In this document: positions 26,901 through 33,818 of the stretch, piece by piece
Layout of the letters: every line of letters starts with the position of its first letter
Numbering within the stretch: position 1 is the first letter of the stretch
NCBI RefSeq assembly: GCF_029167235.1
Contig: NZ_JARFTR010000242.1
Span: 48,925-112,924 of the forward strand
DNA length: 64,000 bases
Reading direction: 5' to 3'
Source: Kamptonema sp. UHCC 0994
GTDB lineage: Bacteria; Cyanobacteriota; Cyanobacteriia; Cyanobacteriales; Microcoleaceae
Made by a program: the position numbers and the translations under genes
Notes under the pieces: model-generated
The model's input: only the letters and a program-made list of their open reading frames with translations
Told to the model about the DNA's origin: nothing
Databases searched by the model: none

Positions 26901-27508
26901 GCGACACTGGTAATTACCGAGATGGCAGCCCAATTGTCAAGCTCAACGACCGTCAACTAGCCATGTTTTCGCCTAATTCTCCTAAACTACCTATTGGTGC
27001 AACCTTTGAAGCAACTATCGAATCTTCACCCAAAAGCAGTGCTCTCATTTTAAACATCGAGCCGGCATCGGTGAGGTTAATTGAAGAAGCGGCTGAAGTG
27101 GAAATTCTGTCAGTAAAAGGCAAATCTGCGCCCAATAGAGAGGGCTTCGGCGAAGACATTCGACCGGGGAAATCGCTATCTCACAGTTCCCAACAGCAAC
27201 AGTCCCAACCTCAACAAAAAACTTGCGATTCCGCAACTATTTCTGAATTAATGCAAGCTGCGATTGGCAATGCCTATCAGAAAACAGGCGCTATTGAATT
27301 TCCAGTTGGTTCTTGGGGTGTATTCGTCAACAGCAAAACCCAAAAATGTACCGTTGAGGATGAAAGTGGCGCTATTATTTTTGCTGCTGATTTGAAAAGT
27401 GAGCGAATTATCAAAGGATTATCTGAAGAGAACAGCGCTAAGTTTCTCGCAGAAATCTTAGAAAACCCTAGTCCTAAACGTCATTCGTCTGTTGCTGTCC
27501 AACTTTAA
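23987..27508 (+). CDS. Putative single-chain polymerase with double-psi beta-barrel DFDGD motif
   Basis: This 1173-residue protein has no standard name that I recognise. Its key feature is HQCDFDGDQLVI with D476, D478 and D480, matching the metal-binding NADFDGD of RNA polymerase beta-prime and the DxDGD of YonO-type and eukaryotic RNA-dependent RNA polymerases. About 45 residues earlier is VIVTRYPIVSKDNIRRY (429-445), which resembles the VxxxRxPxxxxxDIR strand that precedes the same loop in those enzymes. An upstream segment LLPDDQLTDKLGYDIIMDRS and SIKG (Lys247) could be the first barrel with a catalytic lysine. The rest is helical with a C-terminal beta domain. A clear AGGAG site precedes ATG 23987. 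If correct, it would be a plasmid-encoded RNA polymerase or primase-like enzyme. The motif is seen; the polymerase role is inferred. Confidence 0.6.
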   Translation: MTKKHSQSLEPTCQYTELLAGVGLKIPVFDMSLENGKEKGRYQIEPEILRNSMLELLFQPEELATLTIVKPDPDDSSLDPLKNIDFGDGIARRVAFSSGKNVYFADKELSAKLLSVFTTQPDHSCRYGSLLVSSCTQGVQLLDCSVSGETLRVKIVDSQSDDPSEKALAQRYQTGDCHGKISPTLAQQLDAIHNRPFQFRFAWLSDWEQENCVTPQINFLAKGTLLPDDQLTDKLGYDIIMDRSSIKGVAALQLAELIPCGDYEFPKAVLGNRGNAKVTEYENSWQFSIWYSEAAIQTDIATPTKLEAHKLADLQNNRLQLAKYLVEQHDKKVAFQSNIHEDNNGLEDETDEKAQRNEYRLISILRNDKLGQLLDFPKVVDFMQEQLAKKWRDLAIKGAIHHGSAMAQPCEDLQPGTIVAPHLKNGTEVIVTRYPIVSKDNIRRYTVDNKSHPELMQYKGCAFIRPDQAMQHHQCDFDGDQLVITPASKLPNIASETRHANEENEYEAISKRSKIDYTKATDEEGNRKYTKLRQIAVAIAHNKIGWVATLIGRVQSSVPQPKQPTNLFNHKKQKLLGQLFDALQIEVDSPKSATRTEDYHPNLLNLAKEWSNEYPSYLFDFKDDPRLYKTVPLPAEDNAAISCIARSAVNPEWEPTRLTSRHRDEFRYLFPSPKDLDEREDWEKYYVTWAKDTKERYRERMAEIYEQQGDDLKAIREAVGKLYESLRTDVADAFPHPKERMLAASALWHVETTNPNLDVPRKACLELSHQLKIEFHLESDYERLHEALPKDTYILSVPFQKVVTDGNGQIKRDSKRQPIAIDLAGEWKEKLDNKGIKYEATLHPSLPMVNFALLDPNEKLVEVLAQEFGNNENDIDSLNLTYRDRLGRTQIASSRIVAPASYNWVESKDSQTPKAALVLNLFSDEICQQLQTFQFETVELIGQKYNDFKDVDFSTEKWKGKRLSFEVDAFKSDTGNYRDGSPIVKLNDRQLAMFSPNSPKLPIGATFEATIESSPKSSALILNIEPASVRLIEEAAEVEILSVKGKSAPNREGFGEDIRPGKSLSHSSQQQQSQPQQKTCDSATISELMQAAIGNAYQKTGAIEFPVGSWGVFVNSKTQKCTVEDESGAIIFAADLKSERIIKGLSEENSAKFLAEILENPSPKRHSSVAVQL

Positions 27509-27708
27509 ATGATGGGGAGTAGAGAAAGAGGTATAGCCGAGATTAACGTCAGTTGGACGCGATCGCGCTTGGTAAGAGTCCCAGTATACTACGTCTGCTA
27601 GGATACGAAGAGAGCGATCGCGTCGAACTTTTCATCGCCGTTCAAAAAAGGGTGAAAATTTCCCCAGATTAACAAATTGTTATCCGATCAAAAAGTGAGG
27701 CGAAAACA

Positions 27709-27963
27709 ATGAAAATAATTAAAGATTTAGATATTGTTGCTTTAACAGAAGACGTAGAAGCAACCCATTTTGAAACCAAAGAAATCATTAAACTATCTAA
27801 AGGACAAGTAGGAACAGTGGTGATGGAATTTGACGGCAGTGCCTTTGAAGTAGAATTTTCTCATCAAGATGGCAGAACTTATGCAATGGAGACGATTTCC
27901 ACCAGAATGTTAATGCTTTTACATTATGAATTAGTAGAATCTGTAAGTGCGCGATCGCGATGA
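27709..27963 (+). CDS. DUF4926-like small protein
   Basis: The 84-residue protein has the DUF4926 pattern: LDIVALTEDVEATHFETKEI, then LSKGQVGTVVMEFDGSAFEV and EFSHQDGRTYAMETI. This family is a small beta-barrel (SH3-like) protein often encoded next to a second small gene of unknown role, sometimes annotated as a toxin-antitoxin-like pair. Here the partner is absent: downstream lies a truncated HNH gene on the other strand. The start ATG at 27709 follows GAGGCG. Confidence 0.75.
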   Translation: MKIIKDLDIVALTEDVEATHFETKEIIKLSKGQVGTVVMEFDGSAFEVEFSHQDGRTYAMETISTRMLMLLHYELVESVSARSR

Positions 27964-27973
27964 ATTTTGCCAC

Positions 27974-28159
27974 TCACCAATAATCTTGATAAACCCGCCC
28001 CCACCCAAATGTGAAACTTGCTACAAAAATACACGCGATCGCCTTTCTGGAGGGAGAGGGCGATAGAGTAGAGCTACTTTCTTCGGCAGAATGGCAATAT
28101 TCACAAAGAAAACTAGCTCTACTTCTTACTAAATTTGGAGTGGCACGGTTTATGGACAT
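27974..28159 (-). pseudogene. Truncated HNH endonuclease
   Basis: The first 35 residues (SINRATPNLVRSRASFLCEY then CHSAEESSSTLS) match the N-terminus of cyanobacterial HNH nucleases, including the first zinc pair CEYC. The expected DHIxPxSxGG region is missing, and the frame ends in unrelated sequence. It overlaps the stop of the upstream 81-codon gene by ten bases, the usual arrangement for this gene pair, so a complete HNH gene was probably lost by deletion at about 28060. Confidence 0.65.
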
Positions 28160-28395
28160 GAGGCTGCTATAACTTTAGCGTTAATTAAGGTAAAAATTCG
28201 ATCCAGTTCTAGTAAACTTGCTAGTTCTATAACCTCTCCTGAAGTTAAAATATTAGCCTTTTTCCCCTCTACCAGTTCTTCTAATCTAGCTTGCAGATTT
28301 TCGGTAAATTTGAATAAGTAAAGATTTCTGACCTTCTCAATCGAAATATCACTATCAATCCAGTAGGAAGGTTGTACCATAAGTTCAGCTATCAT
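28150..28395 (-). CDS. Small protein of an HNH-associated pair
   Basis: The 81-residue protein has FTENLQARLEELVEGKKANI, LTSGEVIELASLLELDRIFT and LINAKVIA, a pattern I recall from small cyanobacterial proteins encoded directly before HNH endonucleases. It overlaps the truncated HNH gene by ten bases. The region around the pair is small and intact on this side only. Its role is unknown; an antitoxin or accessory function is possible. Confidence 0.6.
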   Translation of the reverse strand: MIAELMVQPSYWIDSDISIEKVRNLYLFKFTENLQARLEELVEGKKANILTSGEVIELASLLELDRIFTLINAKVIAASCP

Positions 28396-28474
28396 GGTGA
28401 TTCAATTACTCAATTACTACATGGATAGTCTTGATTCTATCATAAAACCAGCCCCTCCACTTTAACCATAGATG

Positions 28475-29020
28475 TCATGCGCTGACTAACTCTCCACTTA
28501 CAATATTTAAACAAGTCGGGCTTTCATCCATAAAATTAAGGTATAATTTTTCTCCTTCAACAGCAGTTTGGGTAATCAAATCTTTTCCGTACCTCCAGAG
28601 TTCTTTGCCTGACTCGGTTATAGCAGTTACATCCACTTCTTGAACAATCAATACAATGCCCCGCTCTTTGAGGTGTAAAAAATAATAAAAAAGGGAATCT
28701 AAGGGAATTTGAAAAGCTATTTGGCGAGTGTTAATGTTAACACCTGTTACTTCCTGGTTATAACCGAATAGGATGAGATCCCACTCTGGCTGGATTAATA
28801 CATGGGGTTTCAATCCATGCCCTTCAGAGCATATACCAATGCAGAAAGGTTTACTGTTATCAGATTGAAAGTGGACTTTTGCTAAATAAAACTCTAAGTT
28901 ATGCTCGGCAATTTCTCCTAGTAATAAACTTTCTGGGTTGCCTTCGAGTATTTTTACCAGTTCGGCTTTATTTGCTAATGATTGAAGAGAGATTTGGTTG
29001 CTTCCGAAGGTGATAAACAT
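28475..29020 (-). CDS. Hypothetical protein, likely beta-rich
   Basis: This 181-residue protein (MFITFGSNQISLQSLANKAE onwards) has no known motif. Alternating hydrophobic strands (FYLAKVHFQ, PFCIGICS, WDLILFGYNQEVTGVN, GIVLIVQEVDVTAI) suggest a beta fold. It starts two bases after the stop of the upstream minus-strand gene at 29023, so the two are probably one operon together with the 64-codon gene at 29473-29667. Such compact small-gene operons on plasmids are often immunity, toxin-antitoxin or maintenance units, but nothing here decides this. Confidence 0.55.
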   Translation of the reverse strand: MFITFGSNQISLQSLANKAELVKILEGNPESLLLGEIAEHNLEFYLAKVHFQSDNSKPFCIGICSEGHGLKPHVLIQPEWDLILFGYNQEVTGVNINTRQIAFQIPLDSLFYYFLHLKERGIVLIVQEVDVTAITESGKELWRYGKDLITQTAVEGEKLYLNFMDESPTCLNIVSGELVSA

Positions 29021-29022
29021 AG

Positions 29023-29457
29023 TTATGACTCTTTGCCAAATAAGATAATTGTAATCAGTTTGTTACTATCCCAAACGGTCTTCATTTTTAATGCACCTAT
29101 TGGCCCCATCAGTAATGATTCTTTGATAATACGACCATTAACTTGAATGGAGGCAATATTGGTGCGATCGTGGAAGATACAGTACAAGTGAGCGCTCAGA
29201 TAAGCTCTGGTATCTGAAGTGTCTCCCAAACCAATTGCGCCGAGTTGCCTCCTCATGGCTTGGCTTCTATCAATGGTAGCGCGATCGCCTGTTGCTTTGC
29301 CTAAAGGGTATAAAATTTTTCTACCTAGCTTAACAGTCCCAGTTAGGGTAAGAATAGTTAACACATTGGCAGTTAGATCGTTACTTAAAAAAGTTAATAA
29401 AAACTTAGGCTTATGAGGTTGCATCGATCGCTGCACTATGCTTGTAAGCGTATCCAA
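29023..29457 (-). CDS. Hypothetical protein, possible polymorphic-toxin-like C-terminal fragment
   Basis: The frame extends from TTG 29457 or, more likely, ATG 29424 (MQPHKPKFLLTF). The last 75 residues include AIGLGDTSDTRAYLSAHLYC, ASIQVNGRIIKESLLMGP and WDSNKLITIILFG. I recall a similar C-terminal block in putative toxins or secreted proteins of cyanobacteria but cannot name the family. The N-terminus is low in recognisable structure, and a short out-of-frame piece (MERLTPEDLRDIWIRLQA) ends inside it. The gene may therefore be the remains of a rearranged toxin locus, with 28475-29020 as an immunity-like partner. Confidence 0.45.
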   Translation of the reverse strand: MDTLTSIVQRSMQPHKPKFLLTFLSNDLTANVLTILTLTGTVKLGRKILYPLGKATGDRATIDRSQAMRRQLGAIGLGDTSDTRAYLSAHLYCIFHDRTNIASIQVNGRIIKESLLMGPIGALKMKTVWDSNKLITIILFGKES

Positions 29458-29472
29458 ATATCTCGTAAATCT

Positions 29473-29667
29473 TCAGGGGTTAGACGTTCCATAATTTTGT
29501 TCTAGCGTTTCTGTCCATCCTTGGCTTGAATCTCTTTGCCATAGATAGGGATGTAGAATTTGGTTGACATTCTCTTGTGCTGTCTTAGGGTCTTGTGCCA
29601 GAAGTACCTGACGACGCTTAATTTTGGCAACTGCTAGATATTGGGAGTTAGGTGAATGTTCTGACAT
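29473..29667 (-). CDS. Small hypothetical protein
   Basis: The 64-residue frame (MSEHSPNSQYLAVAKIKRRQ onwards, ending QNYGTSNP) is the first gene of a short minus-strand run. It has no recognised motif. The composition is protein-like and the spacing to the next genes is small, which gives modest support. Confidence 0.4.
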   Translation of the reverse strand: MSEHSPNSQYLAVAKIKRRQVLLAQDPKTAQENVNQILHPYLWQRDSSQGWTETLEQNYGTSNP

Positions 29668-29870
29668 AGTACACTTGATAGTAGGAGCAATATTAACTTT
29701 GATACCGACTATTTACTAATATTTTAGCATAATAGTAAGTACGAAAGAACCGGCAAGGTTTCTTGCAGCATCAGTAGTAGCTTTTCCCATAATTCTACCT
29801 TCTTTGGGTTGAGAGCCTTAACATGAGTGAGAATGCGATCGCTTCTCTACCTTCTCTTCTGTTTCCCCTC

Positions 29871-29896
29871 CCCCCCCCAATTGGATCGATCCAATT
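29871..29896 (+). promoter_or_regulatory. C-run followed by 18-base perfect palindrome
   Basis: Eight C residues are followed by AATTGGATCGATCCAATT, a perfect palindrome at 29879-29896. It is the fullest version of a motif seen five times upstream of plasmid genes. The next plus-strand gene starts at 30154. It is a good candidate operator for a dimeric regulator. Confidence 0.45.
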
Positions 29897-29950
29897 GAAC
29901 CAGTAAAAAACACCTGTTGTCAGGAAGCCAGAACTCATGGAAATAATTTA

Positions 29951-30136
29951 GGTTTGAAAAAGGAAGGGAAGGGGAGGGGAGTGGGGAATGGGGAGTGGGG
30001 AGTGGGGGAGAATGGGAGAATTTGACACTTACTTCCTACGAATGCTTGTCTAACTGTACGGCAAAGCCTTCCCACTCACCCCCTCTCCCTCTCCCCCTCT
30101 CTCCCCTACTCCCCCTCTCCCCATTCCCCTTCCCCT
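29951..30136. repeat. Purine/pyrimidine-tract intergenic element
   Basis: GGGAAGGGGAGGGGAGTGGG and following GGGGAGTGGGG runs (29951-30015) lead to AGAATTTGACACTTACTTCC, then CTGTACGGCA, and finally a long pyrimidine run (30070-30136). It is the longest member of this family in the window. It ends 17 bases before the 816-codon gene and would place its start just behind a strong hairpin. Confidence 0.65.
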
Positions 30137-30153
30137 ACAAATGGAGGAATTAA

Positions 30154-32604
30154 ATGGTTACTTACGCCCACAAAAAAAAGTCAAACCAATACATCACGGC
30201 TGACACAGAACAGGGAGAGAAAATACTAAAGTACCTTAAAAGTCGGTGTGAAAAGGCTTTAAATTACTGCCAAGAACAAGGCCTGACTGCTGTTGAAGAT
30301 TTTGCCGAAGCGGTCGAAGAATTGACTGAAGCTGACGGCAAACCTGGTATCAGCGTTAAAGTCACACAAGGTGGCTTCGTCCTCTCCCTCACAGACAGAC
30401 CTGAATATGGCTCTACCACTGGCAAATACATGATGGAACACCTGGGAGAACCAGATGACAACCGATTCACCACCACCGGCATTAAAGCCACCCTCACCCC
30501 AGAAAAGAGTAAATTTCAGAGGAAAAATAAGCCTTCAGACTTAGACGAACTACTCTCCGAAATTGAGGAAACTGATTCAGTACCCAAGCAAGCGTCAAAA
30601 GCTAATTCTAACGCTAAGAATAAACGAGAATTAGACGAATTCGATGAAGACACTGACCTTCTAGATGAAATTAGTAGTGGCGAACCAAGAATCAAAACTA
30701 AAGCTAAAGCTCAAACCAAAAACAACAGCGATTGGGAAATAGCGGACAGCCGTCATTCTAAGTCCCAGGCTAAATCTCAAATTACTGAAGTCGAAGTTGA
30801 CGAAGAGTTTGTGGTAGATGACCTTGAGGAAGAGGATAAAGAACGTACACCCAAAACTAAATCTCAGGTTAAGCCTAAAACTAAAAATGTAGAAAAATTT
30901 GTCAACGCTGAAATTGATGAAGAGGAAGAACTTGCACTCCCGCAACAAGTTAAACCAAAATTCCACCAAGATGAAGAAGAATTTGCAGGTGAAACTGAAT
31001 CCCACAACCAATTTCGTAGTAAAAAACTTAATCAAAACCAGTTTGAGACAGTTGATAGCATCGACGACCTACTTGAGGACACCCTAACCAAAAGTCCTAC
31101 AACACAATCCTTGCCATCCGATGCCAATCCCAGAACCCAACGCCGCAAGAAATCAAACGAATTGGATATTGATAGCCTGCTCAAAACAGGCGCACAAACC
31201 AGCGAGAGAATAGCCACTTCAGGAAATGAGATAAACGGTACAACCATCTCTGGACTGAGTGCTCAAGCTGCATTTCTAGCCACCCTTGTAGGCATTGATG
31301 CAGCACAAAAAGTTGTTGGTGCAGCCAGGGAAGCTGGACAAGAACGCCAAGTTGCTCAACTCATCAAAAGGCTTAAATCTCAAAGCCAGCGTGCCGATCG
31401 GCTAACTGAACGAGCCAATCATTTACCAGCAGTCATTGATGAACAAGAAGCACCTACTGATGAACAAGAATCAGAAAATACACCCCTACCTCCTCTCTCC
31501 AAAGAAGAACATCAACTCGAAAATCAAGCTTTATCTCAAACTGAAACTGAAACTTCTGAATCAGTTGGAGCAATCTTAACCAAAGCCGTTAATCATGTCA
31601 CCCACAAACTTAAAACCATCCCCCAACCGGATGATGAAGGTAAAAAACTTAACCCAATTGAGATTAATCCTCATGCTAGTTTTGAAGAACAACTCAAACA
31701 AATTAATCAAGCCCTCGACCGCTTAGAAAAACGACTGGATACCCTAGAAAGCCGCATCGAAACTTTAGAAAAAGCACTTCAACAGCACTCTTTGAGCCAA
31801 ACACCGCCTCCTGCGGAAGTTATGCCAGAAGAAAATAACGATGATTTTGCCAAACCTGCTAACGGAGGAAAACACTCACTTTCCCCAGAAAACGAGAGGG
31901 TGGACGCAAGGGCACCTGCTTTTGCTCAAGGTCGAAACCCATTAGCTAAAGAAAATTCTACCCCTGAAACCGAGCGACTTCCCTCAACTGATGAAGCACT
32001 GATTGCTGAAGCACTGGTACAAATTTATCACGCTGCTGTTGAAGAAGCTGCTCAATATGAAGGCGATCGCTCTCAAGCTACCCCAGCAGCAGCTAATGGT
32101 GGTGTTGACCTGGGAAATACCAAACTTTACGTCTTTCTTGAAGGTGAATTGACTACTGTCACCCTGGAAACCAAAGATAGCTTTGAAGTCTTCAACGCTA
32201 CCTCAGATAAAACGGGAAAATGGAACGTTAGCGCTGACAAACTGACTCCTAAAGACAAACAAGAAATTTTGAAATTACCTCACAGCTTAGAAGAGTTCCA
32301 ACAAGTCAGTAACCAAGAACACCTCGCTCTGCTAGTAGCCGAAAGGGGCAAAGATGCCATCAGTTTAACTGACTCTCAAGGCAACAAATTCGAGTTTGAA
32401 GCCGGAGAGGGAATCGTGACTGGCTATACAGAACACGGCGAAGTAATTTATGAAGCCATCCTTCAACCACACCAGGTAGAGGTACTACAATGCGACATCC
32501 CCGCCAACGAACTAGAAAGTTGGTTAGAACAAAGACTTCAGCAAACGCAGACTTCTAACTCCCATCAAGAAACTCACAAAGCTAATCGAGAAGTTCAAAT
32601 CTAG
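30154..32604 (+). CDS. Acidic coiled-coil plasmid protein of unknown function
   Basis: The 816-residue protein has three parts. An N-terminal globular domain (1-115) includes YITADTEQGEKILKYLKSRC and VKVTQGGFVLSLTDRPEYGS. A long, highly charged disordered region (about 120-470) is rich in Glu, Asp, Lys and Gln. A predicted coiled coil (about 507-548, INQALDRLEKRLDTLESRIE) is followed by a C-terminal domain (650-800) with KLYVFLEGELTTVTLETKDS. I do not recognise a family. It follows the polymerase-like gene on the same strand and precedes the pilus genes, so it may belong to replication, regulation or conjugation. No signal peptide or membrane segment is seen. Confidence 0.7.
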   Translation: MVTYAHKKKSNQYITADTEQGEKILKYLKSRCEKALNYCQEQGLTAVEDFAEAVEELTEADGKPGISVKVTQGGFVLSLTDRPEYGSTTGKYMMEHLGEPDDNRFTTTGIKATLTPEKSKFQRKNKPSDLDELLSEIEETDSVPKQASKANSNAKNKRELDEFDEDTDLLDEISSGEPRIKTKAKAQTKNNSDWEIADSRHSKSQAKSQITEVEVDEEFVVDDLEEEDKERTPKTKSQVKPKTKNVEKFVNAEIDEEEELALPQQVKPKFHQDEEEFAGETESHNQFRSKKLNQNQFETVDSIDDLLEDTLTKSPTTQSLPSDANPRTQRRKKSNELDIDSLLKTGAQTSERIATSGNEINGTTISGLSAQAAFLATLVGIDAAQKVVGAAREAGQERQVAQLIKRLKSQSQRADRLTERANHLPAVIDEQEAPTDEQESENTPLPPLSKEEHQLENQALSQTETETSESVGAILTKAVNHVTHKLKTIPQPDDEGKKLNPIEINPHASFEEQLKQINQALDRLEKRLDTLESRIETLEKALQQHSLSQTPPPAEVMPEENNDDFAKPANGGKHSLSPENERVDARAPAFAQGRNPLAKENSTPETERLPSTDEALIAEALVQIYHAAVEEAAQYEGDRSQATPAAANGGVDLGNTKLYVFLEGELTTVTLETKDSFEVFNATSDKTGKWNVSADKLTPKDKQEILKLPHSLEEFQQVSNQEHLALLVAERGKDAISLTDSQGNKFEFEAGEGIVTGYTEHGEVIYEAILQPHQVEVLQCDIPANELESWLEQRLQQTQTSNSHQETHKANREVQI

Positions 32605-32614
32605 AGAAGTCTAG

Positions 32615-32705
32615 GATGCTATTTCAATACGGTTCATTTAAGGCTGACAGCATGAGTGGTGATGCGAACTTGTGAGCCTTAACTGAACCGTAATTGATGC
32701 TATTT
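32615..32705. repeat. Small hairpin element flanked by 10-base direct repeats
   Basis: ACGGTTCATTTAAGGCT (32629-32645) pairs, with one mismatch, with AGCCTTAACTGAACCGT (32675-32691) around a 29-base loop. The hairpin is flanked by direct repeats GATGCTATTT at 32615-32624 and 32696-32705. This looks like a miniature mobile element with a target duplication, or a duplicated spacer around a terminator. There is no T-tract. Confidence 0.55.
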
Positions 32706-32735
32706 ACCTTCTACTTTATACTTCCTCAACGACAA

Positions 32736-32758
32736 CCCCCTCCCAATGGATCGATCCA
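32736..32758 (+). promoter_or_regulatory. C-rich run and TGGATCGATCCA palindrome upstream of the pilin gene
   Basis: CCCCCTCCCAATGGATCGAT followed by CCA carries the perfect palindrome TGGATCGATCCA (32747-32758). It is the closest relative of the motif at 29871-29896 and lies 100 bases before the first T4SS gene. Confidence 0.4.
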
Positions 32759-32857
32759 CTTTAGTCACTCAAAAATACCGACTTTGGTGATGTCAAAGCT
32801 TGGCGGCAAAACTTAGAGTAGTAATAAGGAAAATAACTACACTATAGAGAGGTTTGC

Positions 32858-33481
32858 ATGACTATTCGTTCCTCATCCCGCTATTTATTCCCAACTGCAA
32901 AAGGCTCACAAAGCCCCGCCTTTCAATTTCTGAAACAACACAAAATCAACCCAGGCGACCTCCTATTTATCGGGATTTGCCTAGCCTCACTTGTCTATTT
33001 TACTATCCATGACCCGCTCTTAATTGCGACTTTAGGCTGCTCCAGTATTGTGTTTTTAAGTTTATGGCACATCACTAGAGCTATTCCCCTTGTAGAGCGA
33101 TATATCGGCTGCAAAATCCGCTTTTGGCACATTGCCACTGCCATTATCACCTCCACTGCACTTTGCTCCGTACTCGATTCCCCAGCCAACGCCATCTTCC
33201 TCTCCGGCTTAGAAGAATTTATGAAAGAACTCGCAGAAGGAGCCTCTTCAGCAGGAGGGGAAGCTATTGATCCCGAAGTCATTGAACTGATTTTCAACTT
33301 AATTCGCGGAGCCTTCCTTTTATTAGTAGCAGCCGCGTCTCTTTTTGCTTACAACCAAGCGCAACAAGGCAATGACTGGCGACCAATTGTCACCCAAGTT
33401 GCCTTAGCTTTTGCCATTGTAATTGCCATTGACGTAATAACTTTCCTCTTCGTTGGCAATGGTGGTGGCGGGGGTGCTTAG
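32858..33481 (+). CDS. VirB2/TrbC-like pilin precursor
   Basis: The 207-residue protein ends with two strong membrane helices (about 144-164, LIRGAFLLLVAAASLFAYNQ, and 179-199, TQVALAFAIVIAIDVITFLF) and a Gly-rich tail VGNGGGGGA. This is the two-helix architecture of conjugative pilins. A signal peptidase-like site DSPANA falls at residue 112, which would leave a 95-residue mature pilin. The preceding 112 residues contain three further hydrophobic segments (34-50, 54-70, 91-108), so the leader is unusually long. It is the first gene of the transfer cluster. Assignment rests on topology and position, not on recognised sequence motifs. Confidence 0.6.
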   Translation: MTIRSSSRYLFPTAKGSQSPAFQFLKQHKINPGDLLFIGICLASLVYFTIHDPLLIATLGCSSIVFLSLWHITRAIPLVERYIGCKIRFWHIATAIITSTALCSVLDSPANAIFLSGLEEFMKELAEGASSAGGEAIDPEVIELIFNLIRGAFLLLVAAASLFAYNQAQQGNDWRPIVTQVALAFAIVIAIDVITFLFVGNGGGGGA

Positions 33482-33818
33482 GAAAGACGGGGAAGGGGAA
33501 GGACAAATTTTCACTTTGTTGAGTTAAACCTTCTTCTCTTACTTATCAAAAATTAGGTCGCAGACTTGAGAAGAACGAGATTTTACTCAACTTTTTCCAC
33601 CCTGACTCTTCTTTTAATTAGGAACACTGAATACTAGCTGTTAATAGCTAACAATCCCCTTTGTTTTTTCTTCCCTTCCCCCTCTCCTTCTCATTCCCAA
33701 CACAAATTAGTAGCGAGTAGCGATCAAAGCTAATAACAACCTGGCTTTACCTTCTTCCCCTTCTCCCTCCCCTTATTCAACCTAGCTTCCCCTTCCCCTT
33801 CCCCTTCCCCCTATTACT
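33482..33818. repeat. Purine/pyrimidine-tract intergenic element
   Basis: The gap between the pilin and virB4-like genes has a purine run (GGGGAAGGGGAAGGA, 33489-33503) and a pyrimidine run (CCCCTTCCCCTTCCCC, about 33790-33811) that can pair across 285 bases. No gene is seen in it. Confidence 0.5.
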
